The notes under the pieces: model-generated | Database searches by the model: none | What the model saw: the letters and a program-made list of their open reading frames with translations, nothing else | Told to the model about the DNA's origin: nothing | Source of the DNA: an uncultured Acidobacteriia bacterium | GTDB taxonomy: Bacteria > Acidobacteriota > Terriglobia > Bryobacterales > Bryobacteraceae | DNA length: 33,161 nucleotides | NCBI GenBank assembly: GCA_903929755.1 | Contig: CAIYVZ010000046.1 | Coordinates: 1-33,161, forward strand | Direction of reading: 5' to 3' | Position numbers and translations under genes: made by a program | In this document: in pieces, positions 1-7,079 of the stretch | Layout: each line of letters opens with the position of its first letter | Position numbering within the stretch: the stretch's first letter is position 1

Positions 1-126
1 AAACCCTTCCATCGCCCCGCTTTCCACCCAAACAACACCCCTGCGATTCCCCTCAATACCGACTGGACCGTCCCAGAACCTCAAACCCGCCCCCTCTATC
101 GCTTTTCGATACACCACCGCTGCTGG

Positions 127-329
127 TTGCGGAATCGCTGGGAAGCTGCGCGCCGTCTGGTGCACGGCTGTATCGAGCGTTATAATGCTGTCCGCCTGAA
201 CAGCGCCACGGGCTACATCACGCCGAAGGCCATGCCGACCGGCCGACAGCAGCAGATTCACACCGAGCAGATCAGATGCTGGAAGCGGCCCTTGAGGAGC
301 GCCGGGATCGACGCCAGTCGGCGGTTTGA
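127..329 (+). pseudogene. IS3-type transposase (integrase core) C-terminal remnant, frameshifted
   Basis: The translation contains IERYNAVRLNSATGYITP followed by GRQQQIH, the usual end of the DDE integrase core in IS3-family OrfB transposases, where an IERYN..VRLHSAIGYITP-like stretch precedes a charged Arg/Glu tail. After the codons for HTEQ the original frame is lost. Moving to another frame near position 275 restores a typical tail (LEAALEERRDRRQSAV) ending in TGA at 327-329, so one base seems to be missing. The catalytic DDE residues would lie upstream and are not visible. The frame stays open back to position 1, but that part does not look like transposase, so the left boundary is unknown. 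A dead IS fragment is the simplest reading. Confidence 0.7.
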
Positions 330-373
330 CAGGCTCACGTTATGACCGACGTTGGCCTTAGCGGAGTGCGTCT

Positions 374-416
374 TGGTTGCGGGGGAAGGATTCGAACCTT
401 CGACCTTTTGGTTTTG
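374..416 (-). other. 3' half of a tRNA gene (possible attachment-site scar)
   Basis: Read on the minus strand, this stretch has a 5-bp T stem (GAAGG/CCTTC) around the loop TTCGAAT, the class I variable segment AGGTC, the anticodon-stem half CCAAA, an acceptor half CCCCGCA, discriminator A and an encoded CCA. The other half is missing: the bases before the anticodon loop do not pair with CCAAA, and no TGCGGGG acceptor partner occurs within the next 300 bases. U1-A72 acceptor pairs are common in tRNA-Gln, but the isotype cannot be fixed. A tRNA 3' end without its 5' half is the usual footprint of a tRNA-targeting integrative element. Confidence 0.65.
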
Positions 417-532
417 AGCGTGCCGGGCATTGGCTATGTAGTTCATAACAAGGCACGACCGGCCCTCGACAGCTCGCTCGCCTGAACCATCAACGACGAG
501 CTACCAGCGACAATGAAGAATCGCCAGGAACC

Positions 533-1557
533 ATGACGGAACCACTGGCTCGCGACACTTACCGGCAGTTTCTCGCCGACCTGAAGGGACGGATTCGGAC
601 GTCGCAGCTTCGTGCGTCGCTGGCCGTCAACCGGGAACTGGTCCTGCTCTACTGGCAGCTCGGCCGCGACATCCTCGCCGGCAGGAACGGGAAAGCTGGG
701 GCGCAAAAGTGATCGACCGTCTGGCGGCAGACCTCAAGCGAGCGTTCCCGGATATGAAAGGATTCTCCCCGCGCAACCTGAAATACATGAGGGCGTTCGC
801 GGAGGCCTGGCCGGACGAAGCAATTGTGCAACAGCTTGTTGCACAAATTCCGTGGGGCCACAACGTCCGAATCCTGGACCGCGTCAAGGCTCCCGAAGAC
901 CGCATCTGGTACGCCAAAGCGACCATTCAACAAGGATGGAGTCGCAACGTTCTGGTTCACCAGGTCGAATCCGGGCGGCTACACCGGCAGGGGAAGGCCG
1001 TCGCCAACTTTGACCGCACTTTGCCCGCGCCGCAATCCGACCTCGCGCGGGACATCACCAAAGATCCCTACAACTTCGATTTTCTCACCCTCGGCGACGA
1101 TGCGCACGAGCGCGATCTGGAGCGCGGCCTGCTCGACCACCTGCGCCAGTTTCTTCTCGAACTCGGCGTCGGGTTCGCATTTGTGGGCAGCCAATACCGG
1201 CTCGCCGTGGGCGACCAGGAATTCTACATCGATCTTCTCTTCTACCACCGGAAGCTCCGCGCCTATGTGGTGATTGACCTGAAGATGCGAGCGTTCGAAC
1301 CGGAATTCGCCGGCAAGATGAATTTCTATCTATCGGCGGTCAACGATCTCCTGCGGCATCCCGACGACCAGCCCAGCCTCGGCCTCATCCTCTGCAAAAC
1401 GAATGACCGGTTTGTTGCTGAATACGCGCTCCGGGACATCAACAAGCCCATCGGCATATCCGAATACAGGCTCGCAGAGAGTCTTCCCGACAAGCTGAAG
1501 GGAAGCTTGCCAACGATCGAGGAACTGGAGAGTGAACTGGGGGCGGCCACGGAGTAA
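533..1557 (+). pseudogene. YhcG/DUF1016-type PDDEXK nuclease family protein, frameshifted
   Basis: Two overlapping frames together give one typical protein of this family. The first frame (ATG 533 to TGA 712) encodes the N-terminal DUF1016 part, including AVNRELVLLYWQLGRDILA. The second, open through 709-1557, continues with RQERESWGAKVIDRLAADL, GFSPRNLKYMRAFAEAWP and a C-terminal PDDEXK nuclease core with FYIDLLFYHR and YVVIDLKM. The junction near 678-682 reads GCCGGC where the family sequence would need GCCCGGC, so one C appears lost. A GTG at 709 could start a protein without the N-terminal domain, but family sequence continues in frame upstream of it, so a decayed gene is more likely. Such proteins occur as accessory genes near mobile DNA and restriction systems; their role is poorly defined. 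Confidence 0.8.
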
Positions 1558-1598
1558 GAGAATGCTGCTGAGAACGTGGTCCCCTAACCCAGGGCGGG

Positions 1599-2912
1599 CT
1601 ACTGCAGCGGAACAGCCTTTCCTCTGGCACCGGGTAATTTCACGCCCAGCAGTTCAGCAAGCGTGGAGGCGACGTCTACATTCTGAATCTTGTCCAGCTT
1701 GCCGCCTGCCTTCACGCCATAACCGCTGGCGATGAAAATGGCGTCCATATCGGGGTCGCTGGCCGGATACCCGTGGCTGCCCGCCTGCTGGGGTACGGCC
1801 GCCGTTACGGGGCCGCCAGTCGCACCGTTGAACGAGTAGCCATCCTTTGCGGTCAGCAGCAACTGATACATCTGCGGATCCTTGTCGGCAGACGGTAAAT
1901 GCATCGCCGGGAAATCCGCAGGCCCCAGGATCTTGTCAATGCCTTCGGCACCTTGCAGCGCGGCCGTGATTTTGGGCGTAAGCGCAGCGGTCTGGCTCCG
2001 GTCGAAGTAGACGTAAGCGGTGCCGCCCTCTGCCAAGATAAATACGCTCTTGCTGAGGCCTGCCGCCTCCAGGGCCACGGCCGGTTTTACCAGTTTTGTG
2101 TATTTCTTGAAGCCATGGTCGGAGACAACGATGAAGGTGGTGTTCTGGTCCATTCCGGCGGCCTGAACGGCGTCCACCAGCCTTGCGACGCAGCTGTCCA
2201 GGAAGGCGATGGCATCGGTAGCCGCCAGCGTTCCCGGGCCGTACGAGTGGTGCGTTGAGTCCAGGGTCAGCAGGTGAAAAAGCAGCAGGTTGGGCTTGTG
2301 CTCGCGAATCAGATGAACGCCGGCGGTGGTCCAGGTCTGGTCCCGAAACAGAATGTTCGATTTGGTGAAGTTTTCCAGGTCAGCAGTGCTGATGACGCCC
2401 TTGCGGATCATCTCCTGCTCCACAGCGCCAGCGGGCGTGGCCCACTCAGCGAACGGCCAGGTGATCGTTTTGGCTTTTTCGATGGCCACCCAATCGACCT
2501 GCGCTGTGGTGAGACCTGCCTCGAAGGCGGCATCGTACACTGTCGGCACGTGGACCATTTTGTCCTTTTCCAGCATCGGCTCTACCTTTACGGCGGCGCC
2601 GACACCGGTCTTTTGGATTGTCCCGTTAGCCAGCAGGCCATGTTCATCGCTCCGAACGCCGGAGACGATAGCCGTATGGTTCGGCCACGTCACCGTGGGG
2701 TTAACGGTCCCCATGCGGGAGGTAACTCCATTCCGTATCAGTTTCCGCAGGGTGGGGATGGGCAGCTTCGGGTCATCCAGAGCATAAGCCGGGAATCCGT
2801 CCAGGCTGATCACCACCACCATCCTCTGTTTGGCCGACGTTTGCCCAAACGCCAAACAGGCCACCATCGTGAAAAGAACAAGAACCTTCTTCATCCGAAA
2901 CATCCCGAACAA
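1599..2912 (-). CDS. Secreted nucleotide pyrophosphatase/phosphodiesterase-like protein (alkaline phosphatase superfamily)
   Basis: The protein has 437 residues. An N-terminal signal peptide (KKVLVLFTMVACLAFGQ) predicts export. The fold is shown by VVVISLDGF (metal Asp at residue 38), NPTVTWPNHTAIVSG with the likely Thr75 nucleophile and the PNH signature of NPP-type enzymes, LLTLDSTHHSYGP (second-metal ligands) and VSDHGF. Family members hydrolyse phosphodiester or pyrophosphate bonds of nucleotides or lipids; the substrate cannot be read here. It lies 11 bases downstream of pyruvate kinase on the same strand, so the two are probably co-transcribed. Met7 (position 2894) directly before the signal peptide is an equally good start. 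The gene converges on the YhcG remnant. Confidence 0.88.
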   Translation of the reverse strand: MFGMFRMKKVLVLFTMVACLAFGQTSAKQRMVVVISLDGFPAYALDDPKLPIPTLRKLIRNGVTSRMGTVNPTVTWPNHTAIVSGVRSDEHGLLANGTIQKTGVGAAVKVEPMLEKDKMVHVPTVYDAAFEAGLTTAQVDWVAIEKAKTITWPFAEWATPAGAVEQEMIRKGVISTADLENFTKSNILFRDQTWTTAGVHLIREHKPNLLLFHLLTLDSTHHSYGPGTLAATDAIAFLDSCVARLVDAVQAAGMDQNTTFIVVSDHGFKKYTKLVKPAVALEAAGLSKSVFILAEGGTAYVYFDRSQTAALTPKITAALQGAEGIDKILGPADFPAMHLPSADKDPQMYQLLLTAKDGYSFNGATGGPVTAAVPQQAGSHGYPASDPDMDAIFIASGYGVKAGGKLDKIQNVDVASTLAELLGVKLPGARGKAVPLQ

Positions 2913-2923
2913 TCATCAGCCGA

Positions 2924-4402
2924 CTACTGTACCTGATGCAATTTGATCAGGTTTGTGGATCCAGAGGCACCAACCGGCGTCCCGGCCACGAAAACTACCT
3001 TGTCCCCCGACTGCAAAAGGCCCTGTTCTACCAGCAGCGTATCCATCTGCCCCAGCATCTCGTCTGTGGTGTTCACCTGCGGTGCCAGTACTGGCGTGAC
3101 GGCATAGTTCATCTGCAGGCGACGCACCACATCCGGCGAGGTACTCATGGCGATGACCGGGACCCGGGGGCGCTGCCTCGAAATCAGCCTGGCGCTGAAA
3201 CCGCGCTCGGTGAAAACAACAATTGCCTTCACTCCTACCGCATGCGCCGCCACAAACGCCGCTTCGGCCACGATTCCAGAGTCGCCGGTATCCGAAAGTC
3301 GCCCCAGCGCAGGGTGTCCCGTTTGGCTCAGGCCCAGCTCAGCCTGCAGGGCAATGCGGGTCATGTATTCCACGGCAGCCACCGGATGTTTCCCCACTGA
3401 GGTCTCCGCTGAAAGCATGACGGCATCGGTGCCATCGTAGATCGCATTCGCCACGTCGCTGACTTCGGCGCGCGTCGGGTTGGCGTTCTCGATCATCGAT
3501 TCCAGCATCTGCGTGGCGGTGATCACGAACTTGTTCTTCTCGCGGGCCCTCTGGATCAGCATTTTTTGGATAGGCGGCACCATCTCCAGCGACATTTCCA
3601 CGCCCAGGTCGCCCCGGGCCACCATAATGCCGTTGGCCACGTCCAGAATTTCCTCAATGTTGGCCACGCCTTCCGGCTTTTCAATCTTCGCGATTACGGG
3701 AATGCGGGGCGTTCCGATCCGGTCCAGCAACTCCCTTACGTCTTTGGCCGAACGGACGAACGACAGAGCCACGAAATCCACGCCTGCCGCAATTCCCGCC
3801 TCCAGATCCGCGATGTCCTTTTCGGTCATGGACGGCGCGCTCACGGTTACGCCGGGCAGGTTGATGCCTTTCTGGTCGCCTGCCACGCCGCCCTGGATCA
3901 CTTCGAATTCAACGGCGGTACCGTCATTCACCAGCGCCCGCAGCGCCACGGCGCCGTCATTCAGCAGGACGCGGTCACCTGCGCGAACGTCCCTGGCGAA
4001 AAGCTTATAGGTTGTGGAGGCACGGGTTTCGTCCCCCAAAATATCCTCGGTCGTGATGGTGAACCGTGCGCCTGTCTCCAGTTGGACTTTGCCGTCCCTA
4101 AAGCGTCCCAGGCGAATCTTCGGGCCCTGCAAATCCAGCAGGATAGCCACAGGTTGCCGGAGTTCGGCTCCCACGGCGCGGATAGCGTTAATGCGCTGCT
4201 GGTGTTGAGCCCAGACTCCATGCGAGGCGTTCAGGCGAAAGATACGGACTCCGGCGCGAATCAGTTTGCGGAGAGTATCAGGGGCGTCACTGGCGGGCCC
4301 CAGGGTGGCGACGATTTTGGCGTGCGCCAGATTCATGCCAGGAGCAACCATGCCGGAAGGAATCATGCCCAAAGAATAGCGGACGGATTTCGATTTAAAC
4401 AT
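2924..4402 (-). CDS. pyk: Pyruvate kinase
   Basis: This enzyme makes pyruvate and ATP from phosphoenolpyruvate and ADP, the last step of glycolysis in the cytoplasm. The frame has 492 codons. Visible landmarks are KIVATLGPAS at the start of the barrel, FRLNASHG, LLDLQGPKIRLG, IPVIAKIEKPEGV, GIMVARGDLGVE and TATQMLESMI followed by NPTRAEVSDVANAI. The C-terminal effector-type domain is present and the length is normal. Homology begins at about residue 24 (NLAHAKIVATL), so the ATG at 4336 is a possible start in place of 4402; neither has a strong Shine-Dalgarno sequence. The start at 4402 lies just below a stem-loop and a good promoter that overlaps the divergent promoter of the RRM gene. Confidence 0.97.
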   Translation of the reverse strand: MFKSKSVRYSLGMIPSGMVAPGMNLAHAKIVATLGPASDAPDTLRKLIRAGVRIFRLNASHGVWAQHQQRINAIRAVGAELRQPVAILLDLQGPKIRLGRFRDGKVQLETGARFTITTEDILGDETRASTTYKLFARDVRAGDRVLLNDGAVALRALVNDGTAVEFEVIQGGVAGDQKGINLPGVTVSAPSMTEKDIADLEAGIAAGVDFVALSFVRSAKDVRELLDRIGTPRIPVIAKIEKPEGVANIEEILDVANGIMVARGDLGVEMSLEMVPPIQKMLIQRAREKNKFVITATQMLESMIENANPTRAEVSDVANAIYDGTDAVMLSAETSVGKHPVAAVEYMTRIALQAELGLSQTGHPALGRLSDTGDSGIVAEAAFVAAHAVGVKAIVVFTERGFSARLISRQRPRVPVIAMSTSPDVVRRLQMNYAVTPVLAPQVNTTDEMLGQMDTLLVEQGLLQSGDKVVFVAGTPVGASGSTNLIKLHQVQ

Positions 4403-4414
4403 ACCTGTAACCGG

Positions 4415-4434
4415 AGGCCTGCAAAATCAGGCCT
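4415..4434 (-). promoter_or_regulatory. Stem-loop in the pyk leader
   Basis: AGGCCTG and CAGGCCT form a perfect 7-bp stem around a 6-base loop, 12 bases upstream of the pyk ATG at 4402. With the promoter at 4440-4468, transcription would start at about 4433, so the hairpin would form the 5' end of the mRNA. It could stabilise the message or affect translation. As a plus-strand terminator it is less likely because only TTT follows. Confidence 0.4.
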
Positions 4435-4439
4435 TTCGC

Positions 4440-4468
4440 ATAGTAAAGATGTCTAACCATTGCACCAA
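4440..4468 (-). promoter_or_regulatory. Candidate sigma-70 promoter for pyk
   Basis: On the minus strand TTGGTG (-35, 4463-4468) and TACTAT (-10, 4440-4445) are separated by 17 bases. Each box is a partial match, but the spacing is ideal and the site is in the right place. Confidence 0.4.
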
Positions 4469-4488
4469 GCATTGACGTCTGTTAGTAT
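4460..4488 (+). promoter_or_regulatory. Candidate sigma-70 promoter for the RRM gene
   Basis: TTGCAC (-35, 4460-4465), a 17-base spacer and TAGTAT (-10, 4483-4488) precede the RRM gene. The -35 box overlaps that of the divergent pyk promoter, so the two polymerases would compete. The predicted start is near 4495, leaving a leader of about 78 bases. Confidence 0.4.
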
Positions 4489-4533
4489 CAGGGAGACAAG
4501 AGTTCCGGTTTTTTCCCCTCCACTCTTGCCCTG
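4489..4533 (+). promoter_or_regulatory. Stem-loop in the 5' leader of the RRM gene
   Basis: CAAGAGT (4497-4503) pairs perfectly with ACTCTTG (4522-4528), and CAGGG (4489-4493) with CCCTG (4529-4533) after a 3-base bulge. The loop is 18 bases and pyrimidine-rich. The inner stem would form the start of the mRNA. Structured leaders are common on genes for small RNA-binding and cold-shock proteins, so autoregulation is plausible but untested. Confidence 0.4.
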
Positions 4534-4572
4534 GCCAAGCAAAAAATCCAACGGAGTCAAGCAGCAAACTGA

Positions 4573-4998
4573 ATGAGCTTTACCGTATTTCTGGGCAACC
4601 TCCCCATCTGGGTAACTGCCGACGACATTAAACAGTGGCTGGCCGCAGACGATCTCGTCGCGGATTCTGTCAAGGTGATTCGAAATCACGAGACGCAGGA
4701 GTCTAAGGGCTTCGCATTTGTGGAAGCCCCCACGGCGGACGAGATGGCGGCGATTATTCGCCGCTTTGATCGTGCTCCGTTGGAGGACAAGGTTCTCCGC
4801 GCCAACCCCGCTCAGCCTACTAAGGGCGCAGCGGGACCCGCGAAGCCTGGTTCTCCGGCTGGCCCCGGTGGTCCTGGTGGTGCCTCACGGCCCCCCATGG
4901 GTGACCGTGCCAACCGTCCTGAACGGCGTGGTGGCGGAAAAAAGCGCGATAATGAACCAAAAAGCGCTTTCGCAACCGAGCTCGCCAAAGCCCTGTAA
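4573..4998 (+). CDS. RRM-domain RNA-binding protein with glycine/proline-rich tail
   Basis: This small cytoplasmic protein (141 residues) has one RNA recognition motif covering about residues 2-80. RNP2 is seen as VFLGNLP near the N-terminus and RNP1 as KGFAFVEA near residues 45-52. A low-complexity tail rich in Gly, Pro, Ala and Arg follows, ending in KSAFATELAKAL. This is the usual build of bacterial and cyanobacterial RRM (Rbp-like) proteins, which bind single-stranded RNA and are often cold-induced. The RNA target is unknown. It has its own promoter and structured leader and ends before a strong terminator at 5147. A GGAG lies 16 bases from the ATG, too far for a normal ribosome site. Confidence 0.88.
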   Translation: MSFTVFLGNLPIWVTADDIKQWLAADDLVADSVKVIRNHETQESKGFAFVEAPTADEMAAIIRRFDRAPLEDKVLRANPAQPTKGAAGPAKPGSPAGPGGPGGASRPPMGDRANRPERRGGGKKRDNEPKSAFATELAKAL

Positions 4999-5146
4999 TT
5001 CGGACCTCGACGCCGCACCCGATCTTGATCGACGTGCGGCCTCCGGTTCAGATCTCACATCTCACTCTGACGTTGTCCCGAACCGCACACCTGTGGAGGT
5101 TCCGCAACAGCTTTTCGGCACTGATCCCTATCAAATCAACATCTTG

Positions 5147-5180
5147 CCCCGTGGCGCTTACCGTGCCACGGGGATTTTTA
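5147..5180 (+). terminator. Strong rho-independent terminator
   Basis: CCCCGTGGC (5147-5155) pairs perfectly with GCCACGGGG (5165-5173). Two further pairs extend the stem inward, leaving a 5-base loop, and ATTTTTA follows. It would end the RRM transcript. The T-run ends directly at the ATG of the next gene, so it may also attenuate read-through into that operon. Confidence 0.8.
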
Positions 5181-6439
5181 TGTCTGCGGTGCGCTCGTTC
5201 GCTGTCGTTCTGATGCTCGGTCATCTGGTAGGCTTTCACGCTGCCGCCTTCGCTGGGCAGGAGTTCCTGCGCGAGGCTGCGGAAACGAATGTGAATCAAC
5301 GTTACGTGATTGAAAGCGTCTCGGTTGCTGGCGTTCAGGTGAGCGACGCGAAAATTCCCTCCGGTCTTCGCCAACGCCTGGGGGCTCTGGTGGGTGCCCG
5401 CTGCGATGTGGCGCTGCTCGACGACCTGGCAACACAGATCCGCCGCGAACTCCATCTGCTGGCTGCCACAGAAAAACTGAGCCGGGGTAGCCAGCCGGAC
5501 CGGATCCGGGTAAATTTCGACGTTATCGCCAGAGAACGGCAATTCGAAGTCTCCGTGCCGAAGTTCCTCTACCATTCAAGTCAGGGCTGGACGGGCGAAG
5601 TGGATGCCACCACCCGGGTACAGGCCAATTCCTTCCGGTTGGGAGTCGTCAGCAACGGAGACGACCTCACGGAACGTTTCACTGGCTATTCCGGTCGCTA
5701 CGAAAATTCCGCACTTGCTTCTGGCCGGCTCCGTCTGGCGGTGGGCCTCGAAAACTTCCATGAGCAGTGGACGCAGTCCACCAGAGGTGCCATCACCCCG
5801 GATTCCGGCTTGGATCTTTACCGGTCCCGCCGCAATATTGCTCCGGAGGCGACCTTCGCCGTCACAAGAAACCTTTCGCTCTCCGGTGGCTTGAGCCTGG
5901 AATCCACGGAATCGGAGAATCGCCAGCTTGGTGCCCGTGCCGCGAATGCGATAACGGCAGGGGCCCGGTGGGTGGGGCGGGGGATCGACATCCGTTATAC
6001 GCTGCGGGCGGGCATGCGCAGCCTGGGTTCGGATTACAGCTACTCGCGACATGGGCTCGCGGCTGGCTACGAAGCGAAATCCGGGCGGCACACGGTCACC
6101 GAGCAGTTTCAGGCCGGTACCGTCGCGGGGAACGCACCGTTGTTCGAACGTTTTATTCTGGGTAGCAGTTCCACGCTCCGGGGGTGGAACCGTTACGCCG
6201 TTGACCCACTGGGGGGGCTCCGGATGGCGCACAATTCGCTGACCTGGGGCTACCAGATCGGAGATGGGACCGTCGAAACCTTCTATGACAGCGGTGCTCT
6301 CTGGACCTCCGGCGGCATTCCGAAACTTCGGCATTCAGTCGGAGCCGGCTTCCGTCAGGGAATATTTGTTCTGACGGTTGCATTTCCTGTAGTCGAAGGA
6401 CGTGTTACACCCGTCTTTATGGCTGGTATGAACTATTGA
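5180..6439 (+). CDS. BamA/TamA (Omp85)-family outer-membrane protein
   Basis: From ATG 5180 the protein has 419 residues. A signal peptide (about residues 1-29, ending AAAFA) is followed by one POTRA-like segment (about 40-120, YVIESVSVAGVQV...ALLDDLATQIRREL). The rest is a beta-barrel of alternating strands. The barrel carries the Omp85 signature: LGSSSTLRGWNRY, then DPLGGLRMAHNSLTW, and the protein ends in an aromatic residue (MNY). With a single POTRA it is shorter than BamA (usually five), so a transport or assembly role other than core barrel insertion is likely. No ribosome site is visible because the terminator T-run touches the ATG; GTG 5189 is an alternative start. The frame is open upstream but there only shadows the RRM gene. 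Confidence 0.85.
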   Translation: MSAVRSFAVVLMLGHLVGFHAAAFAGQEFLREAAETNVNQRYVIESVSVAGVQVSDAKIPSGLRQRLGALVGARCDVALLDDLATQIRRELHLLAATEKLSRGSQPDRIRVNFDVIARERQFEVSVPKFLYHSSQGWTGEVDATTRVQANSFRLGVVSNGDDLTERFTGYSGRYENSALASGRLRLAVGLENFHEQWTQSTRGAITPDSGLDLYRSRRNIAPEATFAVTRNLSLSGGLSLESTESENRQLGARAANAITAGARWVGRGIDIRYTLRAGMRSLGSDYSYSRHGLAAGYEAKSGRHTVTEQFQAGTVAGNAPLFERFILGSSSTLRGWNRYAVDPLGGLRMAHNSLTWGYQIGDGTVETFYDSGALWTSGGIPKLRHSVGAGFRQGIFVLTVAFPVVEGRVTPVFMAGMNY

Positions 6440-6468
6440 GCCGAATTGTTGAGCTGAACTATTGAAGA
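6430..6468 (+). repeat. Three imperfect 13-bp tandem units
   Basis: GAACTATTGA, GAATTGTTGA and GAACTATTGA recur every 13 bases across the Omp85 stop codon and the start of the next gene. The first unit supplies the TGA stop (6437-6439) and the third supplies the TTG start (6462). It looks like a small slippage expansion. Confidence 0.6.
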
Positions 6469-7079
6469 AGCCGACCTTGTTTGCCGGGGCTGTGGCGCTT
6501 GCTGCCTTCGTGGCGGGAAGCGCTTTTGCCGTTGTCGTGGCGCAAACCAAACTGCTGGTCCATCTGGACGATGATTTCCTGCGAATCTCCGCCCCGCGCC
6601 TCAGTTTCCTCAGCGGCAGCGCTCTCGACCGGCTCAAGAGTGGTTCCACCGTCGCCTTTGTAGGGCAACTGACGGTTGCCGGAGTTCCGAATGCGGTGGT
6701 GGCTGACGCCCGCTCCGTGGCCCGTTTCGCCTTGAGCTACGACATTTGGGAGGAAAAATTCTCCGTAACCCGGTTTGGTGACCGTCCGGAGGCCCGGCGT
6801 ACCGTGAGCCACCTGTCGGCACAGGCCACCGAACGCTGGTGTCTGGACAGCATGGCCATCGCCTACGCGCAGCTCCCTGCTGAAAAGCCCTTCTACGTGC
6901 AGTTCGACCTTCGTCTGGAAGACCCCAAAGATCCTCTTGGCATCGTGGGCGATCCCGGAATCAACATCACGCGCCTGGTTGAGCTTTTTAGCCGCCCGGC
7001 GCGGGGGGCACAGCCGCGCTGGTTGCTGAACAGCGGGCCACACAAACTAGCCGAACTCCGGAAAGCGAGCCACAGTTGA
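6462..7079 (+). CDS. DUF4390 domain-containing protein
   Basis: The protein has 205 residues. An N-terminal hydrophobic segment (LFAGAVALAAFVAGSAFAVVVA) acts as a signal peptide or anchor. The DUF4390 body includes DFLRISAPRLSFLSGSALDRLKSG, RFALSYDIWEEKFSV and PFYVQFDLRL. The biochemical role of DUF4390 is not known; in other phyla it also sits directly before NtrY-like kinases, so it may be a periplasmic partner of the sensor. The start is TTG inside a 13-bp repeat, and the end overlaps the kinase gene by 4 bases (TTGA), which suggests translational coupling. Confidence 0.82.
   Translation: MKKPTLFAGAVALAAFVAGSAFAVVVAQTKLLVHLDDDFLRISAPRLSFLSGSALDRLKSGSTVAFVGQLTVAGVPNAVVADARSVARFALSYDIWEEKFSVTRFGDRPEARRTVSHLSAQATERWCLDSMAIAYAQLPAEKPFYVQFDLRLEDPKDPLGIVGDPGINITRLVELFSRPARGAQPRWLLNSGPHKLAELRKASHS

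Noticed and set aside
258-446. Minus-strand 62-codon frame containing KVEGSNPSPATK
   Set aside because: This peptide is the well-known false translation of a tRNA T arm and acceptor end; it overlaps the tRNA 3' half.
374-720. tRNA split by a group I intron in the anticodon loop
   Set aside because: No 5' half with a TGCGGGG acceptor strand exists within reach, and the YhcG coding sequence occupies the space.
3566-4456. 296-codon plus-strand frame opposite pyk
   Set aside because: Shadow of pyruvate kinase, whose full motif set is on the minus strand.
4453-4689. Minus-strand 78-codon frame upstream of pyk
   Set aside because: It overlaps the RRM gene start and the promoter region, and shows no family features.
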